DNA of 64,000 nt from Streptomyces sp. NBC_00306 (GTDB lineage Bacteria; Actinomycetota; Actinomycetes; Streptomycetales; Streptomycetaceae), in assembly GCF_036169555.1 (NCBI RefSeq), contig NZ_CP108032.1, forward strand, positions 6,944,001 to 7,008,000. The letters are read 5' to 3'. A model generated the notes under the pieces. It did no database searches. It had not been told where the DNA came from and worked only from the letters and a program-made list of their open reading frames with translations. Made by a program: the position numbers and the translations under genes. Shown here one piece after another: positions 16,499-25,054 of the stretch; the stretch's first letter is position 1, and each line of letters starts with the position of its first letter.

Positions 16499-17326
16499 CT
16501 ACGTCCAGATCGCGTTGACCCACTCCGGGTGGTCGATGAAGGGGTTGCGGTTGCGCTGGATGCCGAAAATGGCCTCATTGCGCTTCTGCTCGAACGCGTC
16601 CGGCGGGTCCTCGGTGTTCCACTGCTTGAGCACGGACAGCCGGCCGATCGCCGGTGCGGAGCCGTTGTTCACCTTGTCGTTCGGCTCCAGGTCCGGAGCG
16701 CCGTCCTCGCCGTCGTAGCGGACGGCCATGTAGAGGATCATGCGGGCGACGTCCCCCTTGACCTGGTCGCGGGGCTCGAACGAGTCGCCGTCGGCGAAGT
16801 TCCCGGGCGCCTCGGCGACCTCGTCGCCGCCGTTGTCGAAGTCCAGGTTCCCGCGCGTGCTGTTCACGGACACGTCCGCGGGCCGCAGATGGTGGATGTC
16901 GGTGCCCGGACCGGTGGCGGTACCGAAGTCGCCGTGGGACTTCGCCCATACGTGTTCGCGGTTCCAGTCGTCGGGCCCGCTCCCGTTGGTGGTCTTGGCC
17001 TGGGAGCGGCCGGTGTAGAGGAGGATGACGTTCGCCGCGTTGGCGGGGTCCTCGTCGGTCTTCTTGAGCGCTTCCCACACGTCGTCGTAGGAGAGCTTCG
17101 TCTGCTCGCTGATGATCGTGTGCAGAGCCGCTTTCAGCTCCGGGCCGCTCTTGCCGAGGGCACCCTCGTAGTAGGTGTCGTCGAGGGCCCCGACGGTCGT
17201 GCGCTCGTCGGGGGAAGTGCCGGGCTGACCGGCGAAGGCGACGGTGGGGACTGCGACGGCCGCTGCCGCCACGGCTATGACGGCGTGGCGCCACGGGCGC
17301 CGGCGGGAAAGTCGGTGAGTGGACAT
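16499..17326 (-). CDS. Secreted endonuclease I family nuclease
   Basis: A 275-residue extracellular nuclease of the EndA/NucM (endonuclease_1, beta-beta-alpha metal) family. A Sec signal peptide is evident: basic MSTHRLSRRRPWRH, a hydrophobic core, then VAFA. The active-site block reads REHVWAKSHG then IHHLRPADVSVNSTRGNLDF, including the catalytic histidine and metal-binding Asn. It would degrade environmental DNA or RNA. GGAGAGGA lies 12 bases before the ATG, a rather long spacing. The gene is monocistronic. Confidence 0.88.
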   Translation of the reverse strand: MSTHRLSRRRPWRHAVIAVAAAAVAVPTVAFAGQPGTSPDERTTVGALDDTYYEGALGKSGPELKAALHTIISEQTKLSYDDVWEALKKTDEDPANAANVILLYTGRSQAKTTNGSGPDDWNREHVWAKSHGDFGTATGPGTDIHHLRPADVSVNSTRGNLDFDNGGDEVAEAPGNFADGDSFEPRDQVKGDVARMILYMAVRYDGEDGAPDLEPNDKVNNGSAPAIGRLSVLKQWNTEDPPDAFEQKRNEAIFGIQRNRNPFIDHPEWVNAIWT

Positions 17327-17546
17327 GTGTGGGGGGAGTCCTCTCCGGTTCGGGCACCCCGCTCTGCGGGCCAACGCGGCACGTGCGGCGGGGTGATGGG
17401 CTGTTGGCCCTCGGAGACTGGCACGGAGTGCCCGCCGGGAAGTGGACACGATGCGCGTATCTCGTACCGAGACGGTGAACGGCGCGCAGCTCGTGACGAC
17501 CGGGCTCGCCACGCTTCCCGCGTGCGGCCCGGGACGACCAACTACC

Positions 17547-17576
17547 TTGCGGTGCATGGCAATGACTCACTACCGT
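17547..17576 (+). promoter_or_regulatory. Probable promoter of a leaderless padR transcript
   Basis: TTGCGG (17547-17552), an 18-bp spacer and TACCGT (17571-17576) lie seven bases before the padR ATG at 17584, so transcription would start at or next to the start codon. An inverted repeat GGTGCA (17551-17556) with TGCACC (17576-17581) brackets the -10 and could be the autoregulatory site. Confidence 0.5.
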
Positions 17577-17583
17577 GCACCAC

Positions 17584-17952
17584 ATGACAAAGGAGCTGCC
17601 CGCCGTCGACCAACGGCGCAGCCAGTTGTTGCGGGGCGTGCTCGACCTGTGCCTGCTCGCGAAAATCGCCGAACGGCCGCGTTACGGCTATGAGTTCGTG
17701 GAGGCTCTGGCCGCCGACGGGCTGGAGCTCATCAGCGAGGGCAGCATCTATCCGTTGCTGGCCCGGATGGAGCGGGCAGGGCTCGTCGACACGTTCCGGG
17801 CGCCGTCGGCCACCGGCGGTGCGCCGCGCAAGTACTACCGACTCACCAGCGCCGGAGAGGCTGAACTCGCCGGCGGCCGTGCCGCCTGGACGCACTTCAC
17901 CGAAGCGGTCGGCCGGACGCTGGACCACGACACCACGGGGGGAACCACATGA
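17584..17952 (+). CDS. PadR family transcriptional regulator
   Basis: A 122-residue PadR-type winged-helix repressor. The signature is RGVLDLCLLAKIAERPRYGYEFVEAL followed by EGSIYPLLARMERAGLVD and a wing with GGAPRKYYRLTSAGE. The gene has no ribosome binding site; a -10 box seven bases upstream suggests a leaderless message. Its stop overlaps the ATG of the next gene (ATGA), the usual arrangement in which PadR controls a membrane or transporter partner. The ligand is unknown. Confidence 0.9.
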   Translation: MTKELPAVDQRRSQLLRGVLDLCLLAKIAERPRYGYEFVEALAADGLELISEGSIYPLLARMERAGLVDTFRAPSATGGAPRKYYRLTSAGEAELAGGRAAWTHFTEAVGRTLDHDTTGGTT

Positions 17953-18539
17953 CGACGCGCGAGCAGGTGCTGGCGGTCTGCAAGGCCAACTGGGAGTACC
18001 GCGGCCTCGACGAAAACTCCGTACGGGAGATGCTCGACGAGCTCGACGACCACCTTCGGGACGCCGCTGCCGACGGGCGTGGCGCCGAGGCGGTGGTCGG
18101 CAAGGACATGAAGGCCTTCGCCGCGTCCTGGGCCCGCGCGAGGGCACCGCTGCCGGTCCGGCTGCTGCGTATGACCGCCATGACCGCTTTCGTCACCGGC
18201 TGGATGCTCCTCTTCGGCCACCTCGTCCGCTGGACTGCGGAACTCCCCGTCTCCACAAGCCGTATCGCCTTCTTCGCGGTCCTCGCGACGGTCAGTGTCA
18301 CCTGGGACATGAGGCGAGGCGGCTCCGCGCTCGGCAGGGGGTGGCTGGTCGCCAATACGGCCGCGGTGGCCGCAGCGATATCGATCGTGTGGCTGGCCGG
18401 TGATCGGACACTCTTCCACCTGCCGCTGTGGTGCTCGCTCCTGCTGCTTGCCCCCGGCCTGCCGTACGCCCTGGCCGACGCCCGCGCGAAGCGCAGGGCC
18501 GGCAGGTCCCGGGCCGCAACGGCCCCTGCTGCCACATAA
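17949..18539 (+). CDS. Membrane protein co-transcribed with PadR
   Basis: A 196-residue protein. The soluble N-terminal part (about 1-70) contains LAVCKANWEYRGLDENSVREMLDELDDHLRDA, resembling the helical domain of DUF1700/DUF1048-type proteins that accompany PadR regulators. Four hydrophobic helices follow (about 73-95, 105-118, 128-147, 153-170). It is translationally coupled to padR through a 4-bp overlap. Function is unknown. Confidence 0.75.
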   Translation: MTTREQVLAVCKANWEYRGLDENSVREMLDELDDHLRDAAADGRGAEAVVGKDMKAFAASWARARAPLPVRLLRMTAMTAFVTGWMLLFGHLVRWTAELPVSTSRIAFFAVLATVSVTWDMRRGGSALGRGWLVANTAAVAAAISIVWLAGDRTLFHLPLWCSLLLLAPGLPYALADARAKRRAGRSRAATAPAAT

Positions 18540-18565
18540 ATCGGACGAGGACTGAGGACGAAAGC

Positions 18566-18598
18566 GCGGGTGGGGCGGGCCACAGCAGCCCCACCCGC
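18566..18598 (+). terminator. Hairpin terminator after the PadR operon
   Basis: An 11-bp perfect stem (18566-18576 with 18588-18598) starts 27 bp downstream of the operon stop codon. Confidence 0.8.
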
Positions 18599-18627
18599 GA
18601 CACCCCCACGGACACGGTGCACACCAC

Positions 18628-19059
18628 ATGGAACCTGCATGGCTCATCCCGCTCATCCCACTGACGATCGGCGCGGGCTTCCTGAGCTTCGGCGTCTACG
18701 GACTCCGTCGCGCCCGGGTGCTGCGTAGCGCGGGTCTCACCGTCGAGGGGCGGATCGTCCGTCACGATGTCCGGCGGAACGACGAAGGCGTCACGTTCTA
18801 CCACCCGGTCGCGGCCTGGACGACCCGGGACGGGCGGACGTGCGAGTACTCGTCCAGGCTCGGACGCGGTTCGGTCCGGCACGGGAGCGGCTTCCGCGCA
18901 GGAACCCTCGTGTCGGTCCGGTACGACCCGGCGGATCCCCGGCGGTTCGAAATCGAGGGCTGGGACTCCACCGTCATCGACCTGGTGTTCACCGTCGTGG
19001 GGTCGGTGATCACAGCGGGCACCCTGGTCGTGCTGCTCGTCCTTTTGCTCATTCCCTGA
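18628..19059 (+). CDS. DUF3592 domain membrane protein
   Basis: A 143-residue protein with a transmembrane helix at each end (about 3-24 and 116-141). Between them lies a beta-rich domain with VEGRIVRHDVRRN, PVAAWTTRDGRTCEYSS and VSVRYDPADPRRFEIEGW, the DUF3592 pattern (notably the VRYDPADP motif). Function is unknown. It lies downstream of a terminator and has no good ribosome binding site. Confidence 0.75.
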   Translation: MEPAWLIPLIPLTIGAGFLSFGVYGLRRARVLRSAGLTVEGRIVRHDVRRNDEGVTFYHPVAAWTTRDGRTCEYSSRLGRGSVRHGSGFRAGTLVSVRYDPADPRRFEIEGWDSTVIDLVFTVVGSVITAGTLVVLLVLLLIP

Positions 19060-19161
19060 GGCCCGGACGACGCCCGGATGCGGGGTGCGGGCGGCGACGA
19101 CCCGTGTGCCGGACAACGTCGGTCCGGCCCACGGGTCGTCGCCGCGAAGGCGTCCGGCACG

Positions 19162-20805
19162 TCACGCAGTCGGGAACGCTCCCTCCCGTACGTCGTCCGG
19201 CCCGATGTCCCGCAGTTCGCCCTCCAGCAGCAGCCAGCGCGTGATGCCGATCGACTCCAGGAACGTCACATCGTGGCTCGCCACGATCAGTGCTCCCTCG
19301 TACGCCTCCAGCGCCGCCGTCAGTTTGCGCACGCTCGCCATGTCCAGATTGTTCGTCGGCTCGTCGAGCATGAGCAGCTGGGGTGCGGGCTCCGCCAGCA
19401 GCAGGGCGGCGAGCGCGGCCCGGAACCGTTCTCCGCCCGAGAGCGTGCCGGCCGGCTGGTCGGCACGTGCGCCCTTGAACAGGAAGCGCGCCAGCCGTGC
19501 CCGGATGCGGTTGTCGGTCGCCTCCGGGGCGAACCGGGCCACGTTCTCGACCACACTGAGCGCGTCGTCGAGTACGTCGAGCCGCTGCGGCAGAAAGCGC
19601 AGCGGCACCGCGGTCGCCGCCTCGCCCGCGACCGGCTCCAGTTCACCGGTGATCGTGCGCAGCAGCGTCGTCTTGCCCGCGCCGTTGCGGCCGATCAGGG
19701 CGATCCGTTCCGGGCCGCGTACCTCGAACTCTCCCTTCACCTCGGCTCCGTAGCGCAGCCGCAACTCGCTCAGCCGCAGGACCTCACGGCCCGGGTGGAC
19801 CTTGGTGGACGGCAGCTCGATACGGATCTCGTCGTCGTCCCGGACCGCGAGCGCGGCCTCGTCGAGACGCTCCTTCGCCTCGGCGAGCTTCTCCGTGTGC
19901 ATGATCCGGTGCTTGCCCGCCGAGACCTGGGCCTGACGTTTGCGCGCCCCCATGACGATCTTGGGTTCGCGCTTGTTGTCCCACATCTTCTGGCCGTAGC
20001 GCTTGCGGCGGGCCAGTTTGACCTGGGCATCGGACAGTTCACGCTTCTGGCGCTGCACATCCGCCTCGGCGACGCGCACCATCCGCTCGGCGGCCTCCTG
20101 TTCCACGGCGAGCGCCTCCTCGTAGGCCGAGAAGTTGCCTCCGTACCAGACGACCTCCCCGTCGCGCAGGTCGGCGATCTGGTCGACGAGCTCCAGCAGT
20201 TCGCGGTCGTGGCTCACCACGACCATCACCCCGGACCACCCGGCGACCGCCTCGTACAGCCGGCGGCGCGCGTACAGATCGAGGTTGTTCGTCGGCTCGT
20301 CCAGCAGCAGGATGTCCGGCCCGGCCAGCAGCAGCGCGGCGAGCCGCAGCAGCACGGCCTCGCCGCCGGAGACCTCGCCGATCGTGCGGTCGAGCCCCAC
20401 CTGGCCGAGGCCCAGCTGATCGAGGGTCGCGCGGGCACGTTCCTCGACGTCCCAGTCGTCGCCGACCGTCTCGAAGTGGTGCTCACTCGGGTCGCCGGCC
20501 TCGATGGCGTGCAGCGCGGCGCGGGTCCCGGCGATGCCGAGCACCTCGTCCACGCGCAGGTTCGTGCCGAGCGCGACGTTCTGCGGCAGATAGCCGACCT
20601 CGCCCACGGTGCGGACCGTGCCGTCCGTGGGAGTCAGCTCCCCGGCGATGAGTTTCAGCAGCGTCGACTTCCCTGATCCGTTGACGCCGATGAGACCGGT
20701 ACGGCCGGGGCCCACGGCGAGCTGGAAGTCGTCGAGGACACCGGTGCCGTCGGGCCAGGCGAAGCCGAGAGCGGTGCAGGTGATGTGGGTGGAAGCGGTA
20801 GACAT
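19162..20805 (-). CDS. ABC-F family ATP-binding protein (possible ribosome protection factor)
   Basis: ABC-F proteins carry two ATPase domains and no membrane domain. They act on the ribosome in translation or antibiotic resistance. This one has 547 residues with Walker A motifs GVNGSGKST and GRNGAGKTT, signatures VSGGEAVLL and LSGGERFRA, two LLLDEPTNNLD/LMLDEPTNNLD Walker B blocks, and a charged linker rich in Arg/Lys (about 240-320). The start at 20805 is where the ABC domain begins. A consensus promoter 240 bp upstream leaves a long structured leader, as known for antibiotic-inducible ABC-F genes. The drug, if any, is unknown. Confidence 0.88.
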   Translation of the reverse strand: MSTASTHITCTALGFAWPDGTGVLDDFQLAVGPGRTGLIGVNGSGKSTLLKLIAGELTPTDGTVRTVGEVGYLPQNVALGTNLRVDEVLGIAGTRAALHAIEAGDPSEHHFETVGDDWDVEERARATLDQLGLGQVGLDRTIGEVSGGEAVLLRLAALLLAGPDILLLDEPTNNLDLYARRRLYEAVAGWSGVMVVVSHDRELLELVDQIADLRDGEVVWYGGNFSAYEEALAVEQEAAERMVRVAEADVQRQKRELSDAQVKLARRKRYGQKMWDNKREPKIVMGARKRQAQVSAGKHRIMHTEKLAEAKERLDEAALAVRDDDEIRIELPSTKVHPGREVLRLSELRLRYGAEVKGEFEVRGPERIALIGRNGAGKTTLLRTITGELEPVAGEAATAVPLRFLPQRLDVLDDALSVVENVARFAPEATDNRIRARLARFLFKGARADQPAGTLSGGERFRAALAALLLAEPAPQLLMLDEPTNNLDMASVRKLTAALEAYEGALIVASHDVTFLESIGITRWLLLEGELRDIGPDDVREGAFPTA

Positions 20806-21047
20806 GAGGGCGTCTCCCTGTTGCGTGGAAGGGTTCGGGGCAACGGGTGGGGACACCGAGATGTGGGCGACGGCCGCCGACGGGGCACAAGAGGTGATGG
20901 ATAAGTCCCGGCCGGGGGAGAAACGGCTCGTATGCCGAGGTCGCACGCACTGCGCACGCCGCACTGACTGCGGCTGTGACGCACGGTGTCTCAGGACCTC
21001 AGACGAGCAACGTCCTTCTCCGATCGACGACAACAGAACCGTTGTAC
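20806..21047 (-). promoter_or_regulatory. Long 5' leader of the ABC-F gene, possible attenuator
   Basis: From the predicted transcription start near 21041 to the ATG at 20805 there are about 236 untranslated bases. On the minus strand GGAGAAGGA is followed by TTG CTC GTC TGA, a possible tripeptide leader near 21005-21030. A perfect hairpin GCCGCA/TGCGGC (20958-20974) and other G/C stems follow. This resembles translation-dependent attenuators. The in-frame open stretch without a stop could alternatively encode an N-terminal extension, but it looks noncoding. Confidence 0.45.
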
Positions 21048-21076
21048 ACCGTAAGAGCGCACCCAGGGCCTGTCAA
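21048..21076 (-). promoter_or_regulatory. Consensus promoter of the ABC-F gene
   Basis: On the minus strand a perfect -35 TTGACA (21071-21076) is followed by a 17-bp spacer and TACGGT (21048-21053). It is one of the best sigma-70-type matches in the window and lies 54 bp from the divergent GPP34 start. Confidence 0.7.
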
Positions 21077-21129
21077 CGGAATTACGTGACCAGGGCCTGC
21101 CCGCGCGACGCACCAGGAGGCACCAGCCC

Positions 21130-21795
21130 ATGCCCGACGCATCGCTCTCGCTCGCCGCCCGGCTCGCTCTCCTCGCCTGGGACCCCGAACGGATGAAGCT
21201 CACCGGCGCCTCCCAGCTCGCCCACCTCGTCCGGGCCGGGGCACTCACGGAACTCGCCCAGCGGAGCATGCTCGCCGACGACGACGGGATCGCCCGGCCC
21301 GTCTCCGACGACCGCACCGGCGATCCGGCGCTCGACGACCTCCTGGAACTGATCGAGGAGTCCAGGCCCCGCACGTGGAAGAGCTGGGTCACCAGTCATT
21401 CCAAGTACACCCTCGACGCCGTCCAGGCCCAGCTCGCCGGCACCGGTCATCTGCGGAAGGAGCACAGGCGGGGGCTGTTCTCCAGAACGCAGTACCGCCT
21501 GGAGCGTCCCGACGTCGTGAAGGCGTTGCGCGCGGACGCGCGGGACGTCCTGACCGGTCCGGTCCCGGTGGACCAGGTCTCCGACCGGGACGCGGCACTG
21601 GTCGCGCTGGCCGCCGCGGCCGAGCTGCGGACCCTCGCGACCGGCAGCGAACGCCGTCGGTACAAGGAACGCATCGAAGCCCTCACCGTGCGCAGCGGCA
21701 CGGCGGCGCCCGCCCTGAAGAAGGTGATCGACGAGGTACGGACCGCGGTCGTCGTGGTCGCGGCGACGACGGCGGCCACCGCGGGCAGCGGCTGA
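21130..21795 (+). CDS. GPP34 family phosphoprotein (GOLPH3-like fold)
   Basis: A 221-residue member of the GPP34 (Golgi phosphoprotein 3) domain family, common in actinobacteria. SLSLAARLALLAWDPERMKLTGASQLAHLVRAGALTEL and later DDLLELIEESRPRTWKSWVTSHSKYTLDAVQAQLAGTGHLRKE are typical. Eukaryotic relatives bind phosphatidylinositol-4-phosphate; the bacterial role is unknown. The C-terminus ends in a hydrophobic Val/Ala/Thr stretch. GGAGG lies nine bases before the ATG. It is divergent from the ABC-F gene. Confidence 0.85.
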   Translation: MPDASLSLAARLALLAWDPERMKLTGASQLAHLVRAGALTELAQRSMLADDDGIARPVSDDRTGDPALDDLLELIEESRPRTWKSWVTSHSKYTLDAVQAQLAGTGHLRKEHRRGLFSRTQYRLERPDVVKALRADARDVLTGPVPVDQVSDRDAALVALAAAAELRTLATGSERRRYKERIEALTVRSGTAAPALKKVIDEVRTAVVVVAATTAATAGSG

Positions 21796-21876
21796 ATACC
21801 GGACACGGCCCCCCGCGGGACGTTGATGTCGGAAAGCTGCCAGCCGGGCACCGGGGCCGGGTGATTGGCTCCACGC

Positions 21877-22692
21877 ATGACGACCTCGATCGAACGCGCC
21901 CGCCGCTTCCGCTCGCTGCACACCGCCGAACGTCCCCTCGTGCTGCCCAACGCCTGGGACACCGCGAGCGCCCGCATCATCGCCCAGGCCGGTGCCGAGG
22001 CGATCGCCACCACGAGCGCCGGCGTCGCGTGGGCCCTGGGCGCCGCGGACGGCGACCGGTTGGACCGCGCTGCCGCGCTGGAGCACCTCGGCCGTATCGT
22101 CGCGGCCGTCGACGTGCCGGTGACCGCGGACATCGAGGGCGGTTACGCGCAGACCGCGGACGGGGTCGCCGAGACCGTCCGCGCGGTGCTCGCCGCGGGC
22201 GCCGTCGGCATCAACATCGAGGACGGTCCGCGCTCCCACGAAGAGCATCTGCGCCGGATCGGGGCGGCGCGGGCCACGGCGGACGCGGCAGGCGTCCCGC
22301 TGTTCGTCAACGCCCGCACGGACGTGTTTCTGGCGGGCATCGGCCCCGAGGCACGGCGGCTGGAGGAGACGCTGAAGCGTGCCGCCGCCTGCGTCGCCGC
22401 CGGCGCGGACGGGATCTTCGTGCCGGGGGTCACCGACGCGGACATCGTGGCGGCCCTGGTGCGGGGGATCGACGCCCCGCTGAACGTGATGACGGGTCCG
22501 GGAGCGCCGAGCACCGCGGAGTTCGCGCGGCTCGGGGCAGCGCGGATCAGCGCGGGCTCCTCGATCGCCCAGGCGGCCCACGCGCTCGTCCGCGACGCCG
22601 CCCGTGAACTGCTCACCGACGGCACGTGCACGACTGTGGCAAACGGCTACGACTACGGCGAGCTCAACGCGCTGCTCGGTGCGCGGCGTTAG
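21877..22692 (+). CDS. Isocitrate lyase/PEP mutase family protein
   Basis: This 271-residue TIM-barrel enzyme of the PEP mutase/isocitrate lyase superfamily would act on C-C or C-P bonds of 2-oxo acids or related acids. The phosphate- and Mg-binding region reads VPVTADIEGGYA, followed by GAVGINIEDG and LFVNARTDVFL. The canonical isocitrate lyase KKCGH motif is absent, as in PEP mutase-like and oxaloacetate decarboxylase-like members. No phosphonate genes are nearby, so the substrate is open. It lies 81 bp after the GPP34 gene. Confidence 0.85.
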   Translation: MTTSIERARRFRSLHTAERPLVLPNAWDTASARIIAQAGAEAIATTSAGVAWALGAADGDRLDRAAALEHLGRIVAAVDVPVTADIEGGYAQTADGVAETVRAVLAAGAVGINIEDGPRSHEEHLRRIGAARATADAAGVPLFVNARTDVFLAGIGPEARRLEETLKRAAACVAAGADGIFVPGVTDADIVAALVRGIDAPLNVMTGPGAPSTAEFARLGAARISAGSSIAQAAHALVRDAARELLTDGTCTTVANGYDYGELNALLGARR

Positions 22693-22714
22693 CTCGTGTC
22701 CGCGTCCGCGGGAC

Positions 22715-23131
22715 TCAGCTCGCGTCGCGCAGCAGCTCGACCAGGTTGTGGTCGAGGTCCAGATAGAGGTGCTCGCGCCCGGCGGGCACCACCGCCTGGA
22801 CACGCCCCAGGAACCGGCGCAGCTCGCTGGTGCGGATGTGCACCATCGCCACACCCTCGGGGGCGTGGAACTCCACGACCGTGCGGTCGTAGCCGTACGG
22901 CCGCACCCGGACGTCCCCGAGCCCCGCCGGGGCGTCGACGCCCGCGGCGAGCAGCTCGCGGGAGAACGCCCAGGACACATCGGTGCCTTCCAGGGTCGCC
23001 GTGGCGGGGAAGGCGATCCGTACGGCGTAGGGGTCACGGCGGTCGTAGAGCAGCGTCGCCGGGACGGATTCCATCCGGGGCGCCGAGGCGACCATACGTG
23101 CCTGCACGGCGTGTTCGATCACGGTGGACAA
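22715..23131 (-). CDS. SsgA family sporulation/cell division regulator
   Basis: SsgA-like proteins control septum placement and spore maturation in sporulating actinomycetes. The 138 residues align with the family pattern: an N-terminal STVIEHAVQARMVASAP, then LLYDRRDPYAVRIAFP, VSWAFSRELLAAGVDAPAGLGDVRVRP, and the C-terminal VPAGREHLYLDLDHNLVELL. I start at TTG 23131 because it matches family N-termini and has GAGGAGAAGG directly upstream; the reading frame is open further but non-homologous. It is convergent with the PEP mutase-family gene. Which SALP subfamily is not determined. Confidence 0.88.
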   Translation of the reverse strand: MSTVIEHAVQARMVASAPRMESVPATLLYDRRDPYAVRIAFPATATLEGTDVSWAFSRELLAAGVDAPAGLGDVRVRPYGYDRTVVEFHAPEGVAMVHIRTSELRRFLGRVQAVVPAGREHLYLDLDHNLVELLRDAS

Positions 23132-23295
23132 GACCTTCTCCTCGGTGCACGGCTCGCCGGCGTCTGCCTGACACCGGAGGAGACGGCAGAACGAGCCATT
23201 GCGTGCATCGGAACCATGCGTGACGTGTGTCACCGCCCGCGCGCGTCAGGCGGCACCCTGGACGGGGTGCGGCGGGTGGGCTAGCTTCCAGCGCC

Positions 23296-24429
23296 ATGAC
23301 GTCCATGGGGAAGACGAGACGAATGGTGTCGGTGGGGCTGTGCGCGGCGGCGGTTGCCGCGGCTCTGACGGTCCCGGCACAGGCGGCCCAGCACACCGGC
23401 GGCGCGGTGTCGCCGCAGTGGAACCTCAAGCAGACCGGTACGGATGTACGGTTCCGCGGACTCGCGGCCGTCAGCCGCGACACCGCCTGGGTGGCGGGCT
23501 CCAAGGGCACCGTGCTGCGCACCGCGGACGGCGGACGCAGCTGGCGCAACATCTCGCCCCCGGGAGCGGGGGAGCTGGAGTTCCGCGACATCGAGGCGTT
23601 CGACAGCCGTCGCGCCGTGGTGCTGGCGATCGGCGAGGGCGAGGCTTCCCGTGTCTTCCGCACCACGGACGGGGGAGCGACCTGGACGGAGTCCTTCCGC
23701 AACCCGGATCCGAAGGCCTTCTACGACTGCATAACCTTCTTCGACAGCAAGCACGGCCTCGCCATGAGCGACCCGGTCGACGGCAAGTACCGCATCCTGT
23801 CGACGGCCGACGGCGGCGCCTCCTGGAAGGTGCTGCCCAGCGCCGGGATGCCGGCCGCGCTGCCCGGCGAAGCGGGCTTCGCGGCGAGCGGCCAGTGCCT
23901 CGTCAGCTCGGGTCCGAAGGATGTCTGGCTCGCGACCGGCGGCGGCGCCACGGCCCGTGTGCTGCACTCCTCCGATCGCGGCCTGAACTGGACCGTCGCC
24001 GAGTCCACCATCCCGGCGGGCGATCCGGCGCGTGGGGTCTTCGCCCTCGCCTTCAGTGACCGCCGGCACGGCCTGGCCGTAGGCGGTGACTACCGCCCCG
24101 ACCAGCAGTCGCCGAAGGCGGCGGCGGTCAGCCGTGACGGCGGCCGCAGTTGGCAGCAGTCCACGACACCGCCGCCCGCCTACCGCTCGGGTGTCACCTG
24201 GCTGCCGCACAGCAGCCGCGCGGCCCTGGCCGTCGGCCCGACCGGCACCGACCTGACGGTGGACGGGGGCCGCCGCTGGCGCACCGTCGACACCGGCTCG
24301 TACGACACGGTCGACTGCACGAAGGACTTCGGCTGCTGGGCCTCGGGGGAGAAGGGCCGCGTCGCACGGCTGGAGTTCAACTGGACCGAGGCCGGGTCCG
24401 TCATCCGCCAGGGCGTGTTCCAGAAGTAG
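23296..24429 (+). CDS. Secreted BNR/Ycf48-like beta-propeller protein
   Basis: A 377-residue exported protein. The signal peptide is followed by the cleavage motif AQAA near residue 31. The rest is a beta-propeller of six to seven blades with repeated BNR-type turns (TADGGRSW, TTDGGATW, TADGGASW, SSDRGLNW, SRDGGRSW, TVDGGRRW). Such proteins are often labelled oxidoreductase or Ycf48-like, but no redox centre is visible; it may bind ligands or proteins. A -10 box TAGCTT (23282-23287) sits eight bases before the ATG, so the message is probably leaderless. Confidence 0.8.
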   Translation: MTSMGKTRRMVSVGLCAAAVAAALTVPAQAAQHTGGAVSPQWNLKQTGTDVRFRGLAAVSRDTAWVAGSKGTVLRTADGGRSWRNISPPGAGELEFRDIEAFDSRRAVVLAIGEGEASRVFRTTDGGATWTESFRNPDPKAFYDCITFFDSKHGLAMSDPVDGKYRILSTADGGASWKVLPSAGMPAALPGEAGFAASGQCLVSSGPKDVWLATGGGATARVLHSSDRGLNWTVAESTIPAGDPARGVFALAFSDRRHGLAVGGDYRPDQQSPKAAAVSRDGGRSWQQSTTPPPAYRSGVTWLPHSSRAALAVGPTGTDLTVDGGRRWRTVDTGSYDTVDCTKDFGCWASGEKGRVARLEFNWTEAGSVIRQGVFQK

Positions 24430-24581
24430 CGCCGTCCACCCGCAGGGCGGGGCAGGCGAGACTGCTGCAACACCCCCAGGGCCCGTTGTACGGATCAGGT
24501 TCCAGGTCCCAGCCGTCGTGCAGGCCCCGAAGGTCCTGTCCGGTCGATCGGCGCGAACCCGGCATGATCCGAACGAAAGGC

Positions 24582-24875
24582 CTACAGCTGCTGCCGGTAC
24601 GGCGCGAGTCCGGGCGCGGTCTTCGTCGCGATGAACTCGGTGATCCGGTACTCGCACACGCCGCCGACCGTGAAGGGGTCGGCCGCCGCGATCTCCTCGA
24701 TCCGCGCGCGGTCGTCCCCCACGGCCAGGATCACGCCGCCGTCACGCGGGTTCTTGCGGCCCGAGGCGATGAACACACCCTCCTCGTAGAGCGCGTCCAG
24801 CCAGGCCACGTGCGCATCGAGCAGCGCGTCGACGTGCTCGATCGGAGCGGTGTAGGTCAATTCCAGTACGAACAT
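24582..24875 (-). CDS. YciI family protein
   Basis: A 97-residue ferredoxin-like-fold protein of the YciI family. The core reads MFVLELTYTAPIEHVDALLDAHVAWLDALYEEGVFIASGRKNPRDGG with the conserved His-Asp arrangement, then DPFTVGGVCEYRITEF. YciI-like proteins are small putative hydrolases, lactonases or regulators, so the function is uncertain. The start at 24875 begins at the first strand of the family. It is divergent from the sigma factor gene. Confidence 0.85.
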   Translation of the reverse strand: MFVLELTYTAPIEHVDALLDAHVAWLDALYEEGVFIASGRKNPRDGGVILAVGDDRARIEEIAAADPFTVGGVCEYRITEFIATKTAPGLAPYRQQL

Positions 24876-25054
24876 GATCGACAGGCTAGCCCGTGGTATG
24901 CCGTGCCGTTCCGGGGTGGTCCGGTGTACCCGGGACGGCCCGGCGCGCGCCTTCGTCCCCTCGGGGGCGCGTACCTGTCGGGCACCTCCGTGAACCCGGT
25001 CGCGGACTTCGGGCAATAGTGAGTGCCCAGACCGCCGCGCGATACGGAGACCGT

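Noticed and set aside
20806..21033. Possible 76-residue N-terminal extension of the first ABC-F protein
   Set aside because: The frame is open, but ABC-F proteins start at the first ATP-binding domain, the extension has noncoding composition, and it coincides with a hairpin-rich leader behind a consensus promoter.
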